NCBI RefSeq assembly: GCF_002077695.1
Contig: NZ_MWUE01000019.1
Location: 62,001 to 126,000 of the forward strand
DNA: 64,000 nucleotides
Source: Pantoea latae
GTDB lineage: Bacteria > Pseudomonadota > Gammaproteobacteria > Enterobacterales > Enterobacteriaceae
Reading direction: 5' to 3'
This document shows, piece after piece, positions 42,747 through 51,700 of the stretch. Every line of letters begins with the position of its first letter. Within the stretch, counting starts at the first letter, position 1. The notes below the pieces were generated by a model. It had not been told where the DNA came from, did not search any database, and worked only from the letters and a program-made list of their open reading frames with translations. Both the position numbers and the translations under genes were made by a program.

Positions 42747-44708
42747 GTGGCTATTGACGGACGTAACCTGCAAATTCTCGCCAACTACTGCGCGGCGGCG
42801 GCCGACGCGATGGCCTTTACCCTGATGCGCACCGCGCACTCGACCTTCGTTAAAGAGACGGAAGACTTCTCCTGCCAGATCGTCAGCCGCGACGGGCTGG
42901 CGTTCGCCTCGCCGCGCAGCTTCGGCGCACCCTGGTACAGCGGTATCGACTATGCGCCGGTGCTGGCGCTGATTGACCACTACGATGAAGGCGACATCTG
43001 CATCACCAACGACGCCTACGCAGGCAACGTCGCGACACATTCGCCCGATATTCATATCTGGAAACCGGTATTTTACGCGGGCGAGATCGTCTGCTTTGTC
43101 GTCGGCCATATTCATAACACCGACATCGGCGGCGCGGTGCCCGCCTCGCTGTCGCGCGCGCTGACCGATATCGTGCAGGAGGGGATCCGCATCCCGCCGC
43201 TGAAAATCATCCGCAACGGCGAGCTGAACGAGGATGTGGCGCGCATTCTGCGGCTTAACGTGCGCGTGCCGGAGCAGAACTGGGGTGATTTCAAGGCGCA
43301 GATTGCCTCGGTCAATATCGGCGAGCGCAAGATCCACGAGATTATCGCCCGCTTCGGCGTCGACGATTTTCTGCAGGGGATTGCAGGCATTCTTGACTAC
43401 GCCGAACAGCAGGCGCGCGCCATTATCCGCACCATCCCCGACGGCGACTATTTCTACGCCGACTACGCCGATGAAGATGGCGAAGGCGGCTATCCCTGCC
43501 GCGTGGCGATTACCCTGCGGGTGCGCGGCGATGGGCTGGAGCTGGACTACACCGGCAGCGATCCGCAGCTCGCCTCGTCGCTGAACATGCCGACCGGCGG
43601 CCGCGAGCGCCATCCGCTGGCGCTGGTGGGCGTCACCTACGTGCTGTCGACGCTGGATCGCTCGCTGCTGCTGAACGCCGGCACGCTGCGCCCGACGCGC
43701 GCCGTTCTGCCGCCGGGCACGGTGATGAACTGCGAGGCGCCCGCCGCTGTCGGCATGCGCTCGCTCACCTGTGCGCTGTCGCAAATCGCCACCGTCGGCG
43801 TCTTTTCGCTGGCACTGCCGGATCGGCTGCCGGCCAACTCGCCGGGCGGCAACTCCATTATGAATATCCGCACGCTGGATGCGCGCAACCGCAGCGTCGT
43901 GGCTTCGCTTGGCCCGGTCGGCGGCGGCGCGGGCGGCACGCCGCGCCACGACGGCCCGGACGGCTCTGGCGGACTCTCCGCCTTTTTGAAAAACACCCCG
44001 ATCGAGATCAACGAAGCGGAAGTGCCCATCCGCTTTCTGCGCTACGGCCTGGCACCCGACAGCGCCGGCGCCGGGCGCTTTCGCGGCGGGCTGGCGACTG
44101 AAATGGCCTTTGCCATCTTCACGCCAGAGACCACCGTTACCGCGCGCAACCGCAACCGCTCGGTGTTCGCCTCGGCGGGCGCGGCAGGCGGCTGCGCGGG
44201 CGGCCTTTCCCGTTTTCGCACCCTGCGCGACGGCAAAGTGCTGGAGCACGGCAACCGCGACGTGATCCACTGTCAGCCAGGGGATGTCATCGAGGTGCGT
44301 GGGCCGGGCGCGGGCGGCTACGGCCTGCCGGCGCAGCGCGACGTTGAGGCGGTGCTTAACGACGTGCGCTGTGGCTTTCTCAGCGCGGCGGCGGCGCGCG
44401 AGCAGTATGGCGTGGCCATCGCGGATAATGCGGTAGATGAAGCGGCGACGGCGCAGCTGCGCGCCGCCATGCCGCAGCAGGCCGGAACGCATTTTCATCA
44501 CGGCGCGGCGCGCGCGGCGTTTGAGGCGATCTGGACGCCGGCGCGCTACCGGGCGCTCACCGCTTTTCTCGCTGACGCGCCGGTCAGCTGGCGTCATTTT
44601 CTGAAAACCCAGGTGTTCCGCGCGGTGGAGCAGGCGGGAGAAGAGGCGGAGATGACGCAAATATTCAGCGCGTTACGGCTGCGCTTTCCCGCATTAGCAG
44701 GCGAATAA
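42747..44708 (+). CDS. hydantoinase/oxoprolinase family protein, subunit B (HyuB-like)
   Basis: The 653-residue product has the Hydantoinase_B signature: RTAHSTFVKETEDFSCQIV, GDICITNDAYAGNVATHSPD, VVGHIHNTDIGG, and the glycine-rich LPANSPGGNSIMN and PGAGGYGLP blocks. The start is GTG at 42747, which has a GAGGAG site eight bases upstream; a GTG six bases earlier is too close to it. It is the partner of HyuA. The thiamine enzyme gene follows after 56 bp and may be in the same transcript. Confidence 0.92.
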   Translation: MAIDGRNLQILANYCAAAADAMAFTLMRTAHSTFVKETEDFSCQIVSRDGLAFASPRSFGAPWYSGIDYAPVLALIDHYDEGDICITNDAYAGNVATHSPDIHIWKPVFYAGEIVCFVVGHIHNTDIGGAVPASLSRALTDIVQEGIRIPPLKIIRNGELNEDVARILRLNVRVPEQNWGDFKAQIASVNIGERKIHEIIARFGVDDFLQGIAGILDYAEQQARAIIRTIPDGDYFYADYADEDGEGGYPCRVAITLRVRGDGLELDYTGSDPQLASSLNMPTGGRERHPLALVGVTYVLSTLDRSLLLNAGTLRPTRAVLPPGTVMNCEAPAAVGMRSLTCALSQIATVGVFSLALPDRLPANSPGGNSIMNIRTLDARNRSVVASLGPVGGGAGGTPRHDGPDGSGGLSAFLKNTPIEINEAEVPIRFLRYGLAPDSAGAGRFRGGLATEMAFAIFTPETTVTARNRNRSVFASAGAAGGCAGGLSRFRTLRDGKVLEHGNRDVIHCQPGDVIEVRGPGAGGYGLPAQRDVEAVLNDVRCGFLSAAAAREQYGVAIADNAVDEAATAQLRAAMPQQAGTHFHHGAARAAFEAIWTPARYRALTAFLADAPVSWRHFLKTQVFRAVEQAGEEAEMTQIFSALRLRFPALAGE

Positions 44709-44764
44709 GCCAGATTGTCGACTACCCTTACTCTCTGACACGGATTTTCAAGGAGGCGACAACG

Positions 44765-46546
44765 ATGAGCATGAAAACAAGTGATTTCTTTGTGCAGCGG
44801 CTGAAGGCCTGGGGCGTGACCCGTATTTACGGCTATCCCGGCGACGGCATTAATGGCGTGCTCGGCGCCATCCAGCGCGCCAATGAAAAAGGCGACGGCA
44901 TTGAGTTTATTCAGGTGCGGCACGAAGAGATGGCGGCCTTTATGGCGGCCGGCCACGCGAAATTCACCGGTGAGCTGGGCGTCTGCCTCTCTACCGGCGG
45001 ACCCGGCGCCACCCATCTGCTCACCGGCCTCTACGACGCCAAAATGGATCACGCGCCGGTGCTGGCGATTGCCGGCCAGGCGGAAGTGACCGCGCGCGGC
45101 GCCAGCTACCAGCAGGAGATGAACCTGGACCGCGTCTTCGCCGACGTGGCCAACTTTGTGCAGGAGGCGGCCGCGCCCGCCCAGGTGCGCCATCTGATCG
45201 ATCGCGGCGTGCGCATCGCCAAAGCGCAAAACGGCGTGGCGGTGGTGATTGTGCCGAAAGATATTCAGGACGAACCCTGGGAGGCGCCAAAGCATCTGCA
45301 CGGCTTCACCCACTCCGGCCCTGGCTATCAGCGCCCGAAAGTAGTGCCCTACGAGGCGGACCTGCAGCGCGCCGCCGAGGTGCTGAACGCCGGTAAAAAA
45401 GTCGCCATTCTGATCGGCGCAGGGGCGCGCGGCGCGGCGGTGGAGGTGGTGCAGGCCGCCAACGTGCTGGCGGCGGGCGTCGCCAAAGCGCTGCTCGGCA
45501 AAGATGTGCTGCCGGACGACGCGCCGTTCGTCACCGGCTCTATCGGCCTGCTCGGCACTAAACCCTCATGGGAGCTGATGCAAAACTGCGACACCCTGCT
45601 GATGATCGGCAGCGGCTTCCCCTGGACCGAGTTCCTGCCGGAAGAGGGCAAGGCGCGCGCGGTGCAGATCGATATCGATCCGGCGATGCTCGGCCTGCGC
45701 TACCCCTGCGAAGTGAATCTGCACGGCGACGCGGCGGAAACCCTGCGCGCGCTGCTGCCGCTGCTGGAGCATAAAGAGGACCGCAGCTGGCAGGAGGAGA
45801 TTGCGGTGCAGGTGCGCGACTGGTGGAAAGTGATGGAGGACCGCGCCCACGCGCCGGCGAATCCGGTTAACCCGCAGCGCGTAGTGTGGGAGATGTCGCC
45901 GCAGCTGCCGGACAATGCCATCGTCACCTCTGATTCCGGCTCCTGCGCCAACTGGTTCGCGCGCGACTATCGCGTCAAGCAGGGGCAGCGCGCCACGCTT
46001 TCCGGCGGGCTTGCCTGCATGGGCGCAGCGGTGCCCTACGCCATTGCCGCCAAGTTTGCCCATCCCGACCGACCGGTGGTGGCGCTGGTGGGCGACGGCG
46101 CGATGCAGATGAACAATATGGCGGAGCTGATCACCATTCAGAAATACTGGCAGCAGTGGAGCGATCCGCGCCTGATTGTCTGTGTTTTCAACAATCAGGA
46201 CCTGAATCAGGTTACCTGGGAGCAGCGCGTGATGGAGGGCAACGCGCGCTTCGAGGCGACGCAGCAGCTGCCGGACGTGCGCTACGCGCAGTTTGCGGAA
46301 TCCCTCGGCCTGCAGGGGATTTTTGTCGATAACCCGGATGAGCTGGAGGACGCCTGGCGTCGCGCGCTGAGCGCCGATCGTCCGGTGGTGCTGGAGGTGA
46401 AAACCGATCCAGAGGTGGCGCCGCTGCCGCCGCATATCACCTTTAAGCAGGCGAAAGCCTTTATGAGTTCCATGGCGAAGGGCGATCGCGGCGCGGCGCA
46501 GATTATCAGCGACACCGCCAGCCAGCTGCTGCATAAGAAGAAGTAG
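44765..46546 (+). CDS. thiamine-diphosphate-dependent enzyme, pyruvate-oxidase/acetolactate-synthase-like
   Basis: The 593-residue protein has the three-domain layout of the family. The catalytic glutamate is in VRHEEMAAF (residues 51-59), the central domain is FAD/ADP-binding-like (GKKVAILIGAGARGA), and the thiamine motif is GDGAMQMNNMAELITIQKYWQQW..NN. Compared with E. coli PoxB, it lacks an obvious C-terminal lipid-binding helix but has a basic KKK end. It could decarboxylate a 2-oxo acid. Placement after HyuAB suggests action on a downstream product, but this is not certain. A strong AAGGAGG site precedes the ATG. Confidence 0.88.
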   Translation: MSMKTSDFFVQRLKAWGVTRIYGYPGDGINGVLGAIQRANEKGDGIEFIQVRHEEMAAFMAAGHAKFTGELGVCLSTGGPGATHLLTGLYDAKMDHAPVLAIAGQAEVTARGASYQQEMNLDRVFADVANFVQEAAAPAQVRHLIDRGVRIAKAQNGVAVVIVPKDIQDEPWEAPKHLHGFTHSGPGYQRPKVVPYEADLQRAAEVLNAGKKVAILIGAGARGAAVEVVQAANVLAAGVAKALLGKDVLPDDAPFVTGSIGLLGTKPSWELMQNCDTLLMIGSGFPWTEFLPEEGKARAVQIDIDPAMLGLRYPCEVNLHGDAAETLRALLPLLEHKEDRSWQEEIAVQVRDWWKVMEDRAHAPANPVNPQRVVWEMSPQLPDNAIVTSDSGSCANWFARDYRVKQGQRATLSGGLACMGAAVPYAIAAKFAHPDRPVVALVGDGAMQMNNMAELITIQKYWQQWSDPRLIVCVFNNQDLNQVTWEQRVMEGNARFEATQQLPDVRYAQFAESLGLQGIFVDNPDELEDAWRRALSADRPVVLEVKTDPEVAPLPPHITFKQAKAFMSSMAKGDRGAAQIISDTASQLLHKKK

Positions 46547-46562
46547 GGCGCACAAAGCGCTA

Positions 46563-46584
46563 AGCGGCCCGGATCCGGGCCGCT
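46563..46584 (+). terminator. 22-bp perfect palindrome after the thiamine enzyme gene
   Basis: The sequence from 46563 to 46584 is a perfect inverted repeat centred on GGATCC, 17 bp past the stop. It lacks a T run, so it is a weak terminator or an mRNA 3' end stabiliser. Confidence 0.45.
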
Positions 46585-46662
46585 AACCTTACTCTTCTCT
46601 CTTTTTCCCACCGCTCGCGTGGGGTTCTGGCGATGCGCCGCACATCATTTCAGGAGTCACTC

Positions 46663-47505
46663 ATGGCGACAGATAAACAACCGGTATGGCTTATTTCGGG
46701 CTGCTCGACAGGCTTTGGACGCGAACTGGCGCAGCAGGCGATCGCCCGCGGCTTTAACGTGGTGGTGACGGCGCGCGACACAGCGAAAGTCGCTGACCTG
46801 GTCGAGGGACACAACAACGCACGGGCGGTGGCGCTGGACGTCACGCGCGCCGACAGCATCGACAGCGCGGTGCGTCAGGCGCTGGAGGCCTTCGGCACTA
46901 TTGACGTGCTGGTGAACAACGCCGGCTACGGCTATCAGAGTTCGGTGGAAGAGGGCGAGGAGCAGGCGATCCGCGACCAGTTCGACGCCAACGTCTTCGG
47001 GTTGTTCGCCCTGACGCGCGCCGTGCTGCCGACCCTGCGCCAGCAGCGCAGCGGACACATCATCAATATCACCTCGGTGGCCGGTTTTATCGGCTTCGCC
47101 AGCTCCGGCTACTACTCCGCCAGCAAGCACGCGGTCGAGGGCTGGTCCGACTCGCTGGCGCTGGAGACCGCGCCGCTCGGCATTCGCGTCACCTGCGTTG
47201 AGCCGGGGCCGTTCCGCACCGACTGGGCGGGCCGTTCGCTGCATCAGACGCCGAGCAGGCTGCCGGAGTATGCCGACACCGCGGCGGCGCGCATGAAGGC
47301 GACCTCGGAATACAGCGGCACGCAGAAAGGCGATCCGGCGCGCGCGGCGCAGGCGATGATCGCCATTACCGAACACGATAACCCGCCGCGCCATCTGGTG
47401 ATGGGCGCCTGGGGCTATGATGCGGTAACGGCGAAACTGAAAGAGCGTCTGGCGCAGATTGAAGCCTGGAAGCAGACCTCGGTCGATACCGACTTCCCGG
47501 AATAA
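46663..47505 (+). CDS. short-chain dehydrogenase/reductase
   Basis: The 280-residue classical SDR has the cofactor motif ISGCSTGFG (11-19), NNAG at 85-88, a serine in INITSVAG and the catalytic YSASK at 151-155. Length and the FGFAS..GYYSASKHAVEGWSDSLALE pattern match the SDR group often annotated as oxidoreductase YusZ-like. The ATG at 46663 follows CAGGAG. The substrate is unknown. It converges with the GGDEF-EAL gene. Confidence 0.9.
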   Translation: MATDKQPVWLISGCSTGFGRELAQQAIARGFNVVVTARDTAKVADLVEGHNNARAVALDVTRADSIDSAVRQALEAFGTIDVLVNNAGYGYQSSVEEGEEQAIRDQFDANVFGLFALTRAVLPTLRQQRSGHIINITSVAGFIGFASSGYYSASKHAVEGWSDSLALETAPLGIRVTCVEPGPFRTDWAGRSLHQTPSRLPEYADTAAARMKATSEYSGTQKGDPARAAQAMIAITEHDNPPRHLVMGAWGYDAVTAKLKERLAQIEAWKQTSVDTDFPE

Positions 47506-47513
47506 CTGACTTA

Positions 47514-47534
47514 GCGCGCTGGCTGCCAGCGCGC
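47514..47534. terminator. bidirectional hairpin between the SDR and GGDEF-EAL genes
   Basis: Perfect nine-bp arms at 47514-47522 and 47526-47534 with a three-base loop lie in the 34-bp gap between two convergent stops. Confidence 0.6.
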
Positions 47535-47539
47535 CTGCT

Positions 47540-49675
47540 TTAGCGCATCCAGTCGCCCAGCCGCTCCAGCGGCACCGCCTTGCTGAACAGATAGCCCTGC
47601 AGCTGATTGCAGCCGGCGTCGGCCAGCGCGCTCATCTGGCCTGTGGTCTCTACCCCTTCGGCGGTGACCGTCAGCCCCATCGCGTGTCCCAGCTTCACCA
47701 CCGACTCGATAATCGCCACGGAGTTTTCCGCCACGCCCAGCGACTGGGTAAAGGAGCGGTCGATCTTGATCTTGTCCACGGGAAAGGTGCTGAGGTAGTT
47801 CAGGCTGGAGTAGCCGGTGCCGAAGTCATCCAGCGCGATGCGGAAGCCCGCCTCGCGCAGCGCGATAATAATGGCGCGCGCCTCATGCTCATCCTCAATC
47901 AGCACCCCTTCGGTGATCTCCAGCTCGATACGCTGGGGATCGCCGCCGCATTCGCGCACGATATCGATCATGCGCGCCACGAATCCGGTGGCGCGAAACT
48001 GCACCGGCGAGACGTTGACCGCCACCATCAAATCGGGGAAGCGCTGCTGCGTCAGGCAGGCTTCGCGCAGCACCCACTCGCCCAGCGGGATAATCAGCCC
48101 GGTCTCTTCGGCGATAGCGATAAAGTCCCCTGGCGGAATAGCGCCGCGCGTCGGATGATCCCAGCGCAGCAGCGCCTCGACACCCACCATATTTTTGCCG
48201 TCGATATCCATCAGCGGCTGATACCAGACCGCCAGCCCCTGATAGCTTTGCAGCGCGGTGCGCAGATCGGCGGCGATGCTCTGCCGCGTGCGGATCGACT
48301 CATCCATCACCCGTTCGAACTGGCGATATTTGCCGCGCCCGCCGCTTTTGGCTTCGTAAAGCGCGATATCCGCTTTGCGCACCAGCTCCTGCCGGTCCAG
48401 CCCATCTTTCGGTGCCAGCACCAGCCCGATGCTGGCGCCGCTCCACACCTCGCCGCCGAACAGGGCGAAGGGCTGGCTGAGGGCGTCAAGGATGCGCTGC
48501 GCCAGCGCCTGCACCTGGCCGATGTTGTCCACCTCCGGCATCACCACAATAAATTCGTCGCCGCCGATGCGCCCGACGGTGTCGCTGGCGCGCACCAGGC
48601 TGGAGAGGCGATGGGCCACGGCGATGATCAGCTCGTCGCCCGCATGGTGGCCGTAGGTGTCGTTGATGTTTTTAAAGCGGTCAAGGTCAATCAGCAGCAG
48701 CGCCACGCGCTGCTCGTGACGCGTTGCCAGCGCCAGCGCCTGGGTCAGCCGCTCCTCCACCAGCGCGCGGTTCGGCAACCCGGTCAGCACGTCGTGAAAC
48801 GCCAGATGCAGCGCCTGCGCTTCGCTGGCGCCGAGTTTCAGCATCGACTGCGACAAATTAAGCGATGAGGTCCAGAGGCGTCGCACCATATAGAGGCAGA
48901 GCAGCATCACCACCAGCACGGCAAGGGCGGTGGATGGGCCGACGGTGCGCAGCATCTCGGCGCCGGGCCGCGTCGGATCCCAGCTGATATAGCCCACCTC
49001 ATCGCCCTGCTGCGAGGTCAGCAGGTAACGCGCGGGCGCCGAGGCGGCGGCGTCGGAAAAACGCAGCCCCTTGAGCTGGCTGCGCTCCGCCAGCCCGGCG
49101 AGGTAGCCATCGTCGAGAAACTTCAGGCTGACCAGCCGGTAGCGCGCCGCGTCGCGGCCCATATCCCCCACAGCCAGCGCCGCGGCGCGCCCATCGACAC
49201 GCGCGAAGTCCGCCGCCTCCAGACGCGCGCTGGCGCGCAGCAGCGCCTGCACGCCGGGATCGGCCTGCGGCGTCGCCAGCGGCAGGCCGTCGCGCCACGC
49301 CTGCATCGGCTGGTTTTGCGGGTTCAGCACCATGATCAGCTGATGGCCGAACATCTCATACAGCCAGTGGCCGACATTTTCATCGAGCCAGCGCTCGTCA
49401 TCCGGCGTCGCCGTCAGATGGGCCTGAAGCGGCTCCCAGCGCGACAGGCTGCGCAGCTGACGCAGGTGCTCCGCCAGGCTCTGGGTAAAGGAGGCCTGAA
49501 TCATGCGCTGCTGCTGCGCCTGCGCTTTCTGGTTGCTCATCGAGGTGCTGAGAAACAGTCCGGTTCCGGCGCCGACCAGCGTCAGCAGCAGTATGGCCAC
49601 CAGCGGCAGCAGCACCTCTTGAATAAACGTCCGGCGAAAGCCGGCGGAAAGTTTGACGCTGTTTATCATTTTCAT
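47540..49675 (-). CDS. membrane GGDEF-EAL cyclic-di-GMP enzyme with periplasmic CHASE4-like sensor
   Basis: The 711-residue protein has a membrane segment at about 22-46, a periplasmic sensor domain of about 200 residues resembling CHASE4, and a second segment at 245-265. A GGDEF domain follows (motif GGDEF at 371-375, with the inhibitory-site RASD at 362-365) and then an EAL domain (EAL at 500-502, with DDFGTGYSS and AEGVET). All catalytic signatures look intact, so it could both make and break cyclic-di-GMP; which activity dominates is unknown. The periplasmic signal is unknown. It is divergent from phnF with 287 bp between them. Confidence 0.93.
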   Translation of the reverse strand: MKMINSVKLSAGFRRTFIQEVLLPLVAILLLTLVGAGTGLFLSTSMSNQKAQAQQQRMIQASFTQSLAEHLRQLRSLSRWEPLQAHLTATPDDERWLDENVGHWLYEMFGHQLIMVLNPQNQPMQAWRDGLPLATPQADPGVQALLRASARLEAADFARVDGRAAALAVGDMGRDAARYRLVSLKFLDDGYLAGLAERSQLKGLRFSDAAASAPARYLLTSQQGDEVGYISWDPTRPGAEMLRTVGPSTALAVLVVMLLCLYMVRRLWTSSLNLSQSMLKLGASEAQALHLAFHDVLTGLPNRALVEERLTQALALATRHEQRVALLLIDLDRFKNINDTYGHHAGDELIIAVAHRLSSLVRASDTVGRIGGDEFIVVMPEVDNIGQVQALAQRILDALSQPFALFGGEVWSGASIGLVLAPKDGLDRQELVRKADIALYEAKSGGRGKYRQFERVMDESIRTRQSIAADLRTALQSYQGLAVWYQPLMDIDGKNMVGVEALLRWDHPTRGAIPPGDFIAIAEETGLIIPLGEWVLREACLTQQRFPDLMVAVNVSPVQFRATGFVARMIDIVRECGGDPQRIELEITEGVLIEDEHEARAIIIALREAGFRIALDDFGTGYSSLNYLSTFPVDKIKIDRSFTQSLGVAENSVAIIESVVKLGHAMGLTVTAEGVETTGQMSALADAGCNQLQGYLFSKAVPLERLGDWMR

Positions 49676-49863
49676 TCTTCACGTAACAAGGATGTGTCAG
49701 TTATTAAGCTAGCAGAAAACCGCCACCCTGCACGCTGCCTGGTCTCGCAGGTAGTTATTGAAAAAGCATTAAAAATGTACAGCCGCTTCGCTGACAGAAA
49801 GCGTTAGCGCAGCTAATTAAACCCGCCTTCACTCGTCGGCGAATTCATCCCGGCGTCACTGCA

Positions 49864-49881
49864 CGGTCACCCTGCTGTCAT
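49864..49881 (+). promoter_or_regulatory. candidate Pho box upstream of phnF
   Basis: CGGTCAC (49864) and CTGTCAT (49875) are direct repeats 11 bp apart, the layout of a PhoB box. The second is a perfect match to the consensus half-site. It lies 82 bp before phnF. Confidence 0.55.
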
Positions 49882-49962
49882 CTGCGCGGCTCATGGTAAT
49901 GCCCAACGCGCCGCCGGATTTATCGCGGCTTTCACCACTCAGTAAAGGTTGAGGATCGGTTC

Positions 49963-50691
49963 ATGATGGAGATATCCAGACATCCGACCACTGTTTACCA
50001 GGCCGTCGCCGCGCAGCTTGAGCAGGCGCTGCGGGAACACTACCGCAGCGGCGACTATCTGCCCTCTGAACAGCAGCTGGCCGAACGCTACGCGGTCAAT
50101 CGCCACACCCTGCGGCGCGCGGTGGACGAGCTGGTCAACAAAGGGCTGCTGCAGCGCCGCCACGGCGTCGGCATCCTGGTGCTGATGCGGCCCTACGACT
50201 ATCCGCTGCATGCGCAGGCGCGCTTTAGCCAGAACCTGCTGGAGCAGGGCAGCCATCCCACCAGCGAGCGGCTGCTGGCGGTGCTGCGTCCCGCTAGCGC
50301 TGACGTCGCCAGCGCGCTCGGCGTGGCGGAAGGGGAGAACGTTATTCATCTGCGCACCCTGCGCCGGGTCAACGGCGTGCCGGTGTGCGTCATCAACCAT
50401 TTTCTGCCCGACCTCGGCTGGTGGGCTGCTTTGCAGCGCTTCAGCAGCGGCTCGCTGCACGATTTTCTGCTGCAGCACGCTGGCCATCAGCTGAGGCGCA
50501 GCCAGACCCGCATCAGCACGCGCCGCGCCCAGGCCAAAGAGTGCCGGCTGCTGGAGATTGCGCTGCACGCGCCGCTGCTCTGCGTGCGCACCCTGAATAA
50601 AACCCGCGACGGCGCGCTGGCGGAGTACTCCGTCAGCCTGACGCGCGGCGACATGATCGAACTCACTCTGGAGCATGAATGGAAAGCTTAA
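49963..50691 (+). CDS. phnF: GntR-family regulator of phosphonate genes, PhnF
   Basis: The 242-residue protein has a winged HTH (YLPSEQQLAERYAVNRHTLRRAVDELVNKGLL) and a UTRA effector domain, and follows E. coli PhnF through PLHAQARFSQNLLEQGSHPTSE and RRSQTRISTRRAQAKECR. PhnF represses phosphonate genes in known cases. It is the first gene of the lyase operon; the phnG start lies within its 3' end. An ATG three bases downstream is a possible alternative start. Confidence 0.95.
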   Translation: MMEISRHPTTVYQAVAAQLEQALREHYRSGDYLPSEQQLAERYAVNRHTLRRAVDELVNKGLLQRRHGVGILVLMRPYDYPLHAQARFSQNLLEQGSHPTSERLLAVLRPASADVASALGVAEGENVIHLRTLRRVNGVPVCVINHFLPDLGWWAALQRFSSGSLHDFLLQHAGHQLRRSQTRISTRRAQAKECRLLEIALHAPLLCVRTLNKTRDGALAEYSVSLTRGDMIELTLEHEWKA

Positions 50692-51125
50692 CGCAACGAC
50701 AGCAGTGGCTGTCGGTGCTGGCGCACAGCAGCGCGTCGGCGCTGGCGCAGCACTGGCAGGCGCTGCACCTCGCGCCGCGCTTCACCCTGATCCGCCCGGC
50801 GGAAATCGGCCTGACGCGGCTGATGGCGCGCATGGGCGCCAGCGGCAAGCGCTTTGTCATGGGCGATGCCACCGTCACCCGCGCCGTGGTGCAGCTGGAA
50901 GAGGGCACGCTCGGCTACAGCTACGTGCTGGGGCGCGACAAGGCGCACGCCGAGCGCTGCGCCCTGATCGACGCGCTGTTGCAGCAGCCGCAGACCCACG
51001 CGCTGCTGCTGGAAAAAATAATCACGCCGCTGGCGGCCCTGCGCGAGGAGCAGCGCCAGCTGCGCGCGCGCGAGATCGCCAGCTCGCAAGTCGATTTCTT
51101 TACGCTGGTTCGCGGAGATAACTGA
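50679..51125 (+). CDS. phnG: C-P lyase core subunit PhnG
   Basis: The 148-residue protein (RPAEIGLTRLMARMGASGKRFVMGDATVTRA) matches PhnG, which with PhnH, PhnI and PhnJ makes the C-P lyase core complex and acts with PhnI in the attachment of the phosphonate to ATP's ribose. It overlaps phnF by 13 bp and phnH by one base. Confidence 0.95.
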   Translation: MESLTQRQQWLSVLAHSSASALAQHWQALHLAPRFTLIRPAEIGLTRLMARMGASGKRFVMGDATVTRAVVQLEEGTLGYSYVLGRDKAHAERCALIDALLQQPQTHALLLEKIITPLAALREEQRQLRAREIASSQVDFFTLVRGDN

Positions 51126-51700
51126 TGACTTTACTGGCTAGTTTTAACCATCCGGTGGCCGACGCGCAGCGCGCCTTCCGCCGTATTCTGAAAGCGATGA
51201 GCGAGCCGGGCGTAATGGTCTCGCTGCCGCTGGCGCAGGGCTGGGGGGCGCTGTCGCCCGCCGCGACCGCAGTACTGCTGACGCTGGTGGATCAGGAGAG
51301 TCCGCTGTGGATTGAGCCGCAGATCGACAATGAGATCCTGCGCAGCAACCTGCGCTTTCATACCGGCGTGCCGCTGAGCGAGAGCCGCGACGCGCCTTTT
51401 GCGCTGAGCCACGCCAGCAGCAGCCCGCGCCCGGCGGACTTCGCCGCAGGCGACAACCTGGCGCCGGAAAAGAGCACCACGCTGATTATTGAGCTGCCGT
51501 CGCTCAACGGTGGGCTGACGCTGCGCCTCTCCGGGCCGGGCCTGCGCGAACCGCGCGCCATCGCGCCGCAGCTGCCGGAGAGCGTGCTGGACTACCTGCG
51601 CAACCGACCGCATCCCTTTCCGCAGGGCGTCGATCTGATCTTCACCTGCGGCGAAGCGATGATGGCGTTGCCGCGCACCACCGACGTGGAGGTGTGCTGA
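51125..51700 (+). CDS. phnH: C-P lyase core subunit PhnH
   Basis: The 191-residue protein begins with the PhnH pattern FNHPVADAQRAFRRILKAMSEPGVMVSL and ends with a DLIFTCGEAMMALPRTT block. PhnH is a structural part of the core complex. Its start overlaps the phnG stop (TGATG) and its end overlaps phnI by one base. Confidence 0.95.
   Translation: MTLLASFNHPVADAQRAFRRILKAMSEPGVMVSLPLAQGWGALSPAATAVLLTLVDQESPLWIEPQIDNEILRSNLRFHTGVPLSESRDAPFALSHASSSPRPADFAAGDNLAPEKSTTLIIELPSLNGGLTLRLSGPGLREPRAIAPQLPESVLDYLRNRPHPFPQGVDLIFTCGEAMMALPRTTDVEVC

Noticed and set aside
42621..44660. 679-codon open frame on the minus strand opposite hyuB
   Set aside because: Antisense to a well-supported hydantoinase B gene; arginine- and alanine-rich without domain motifs.
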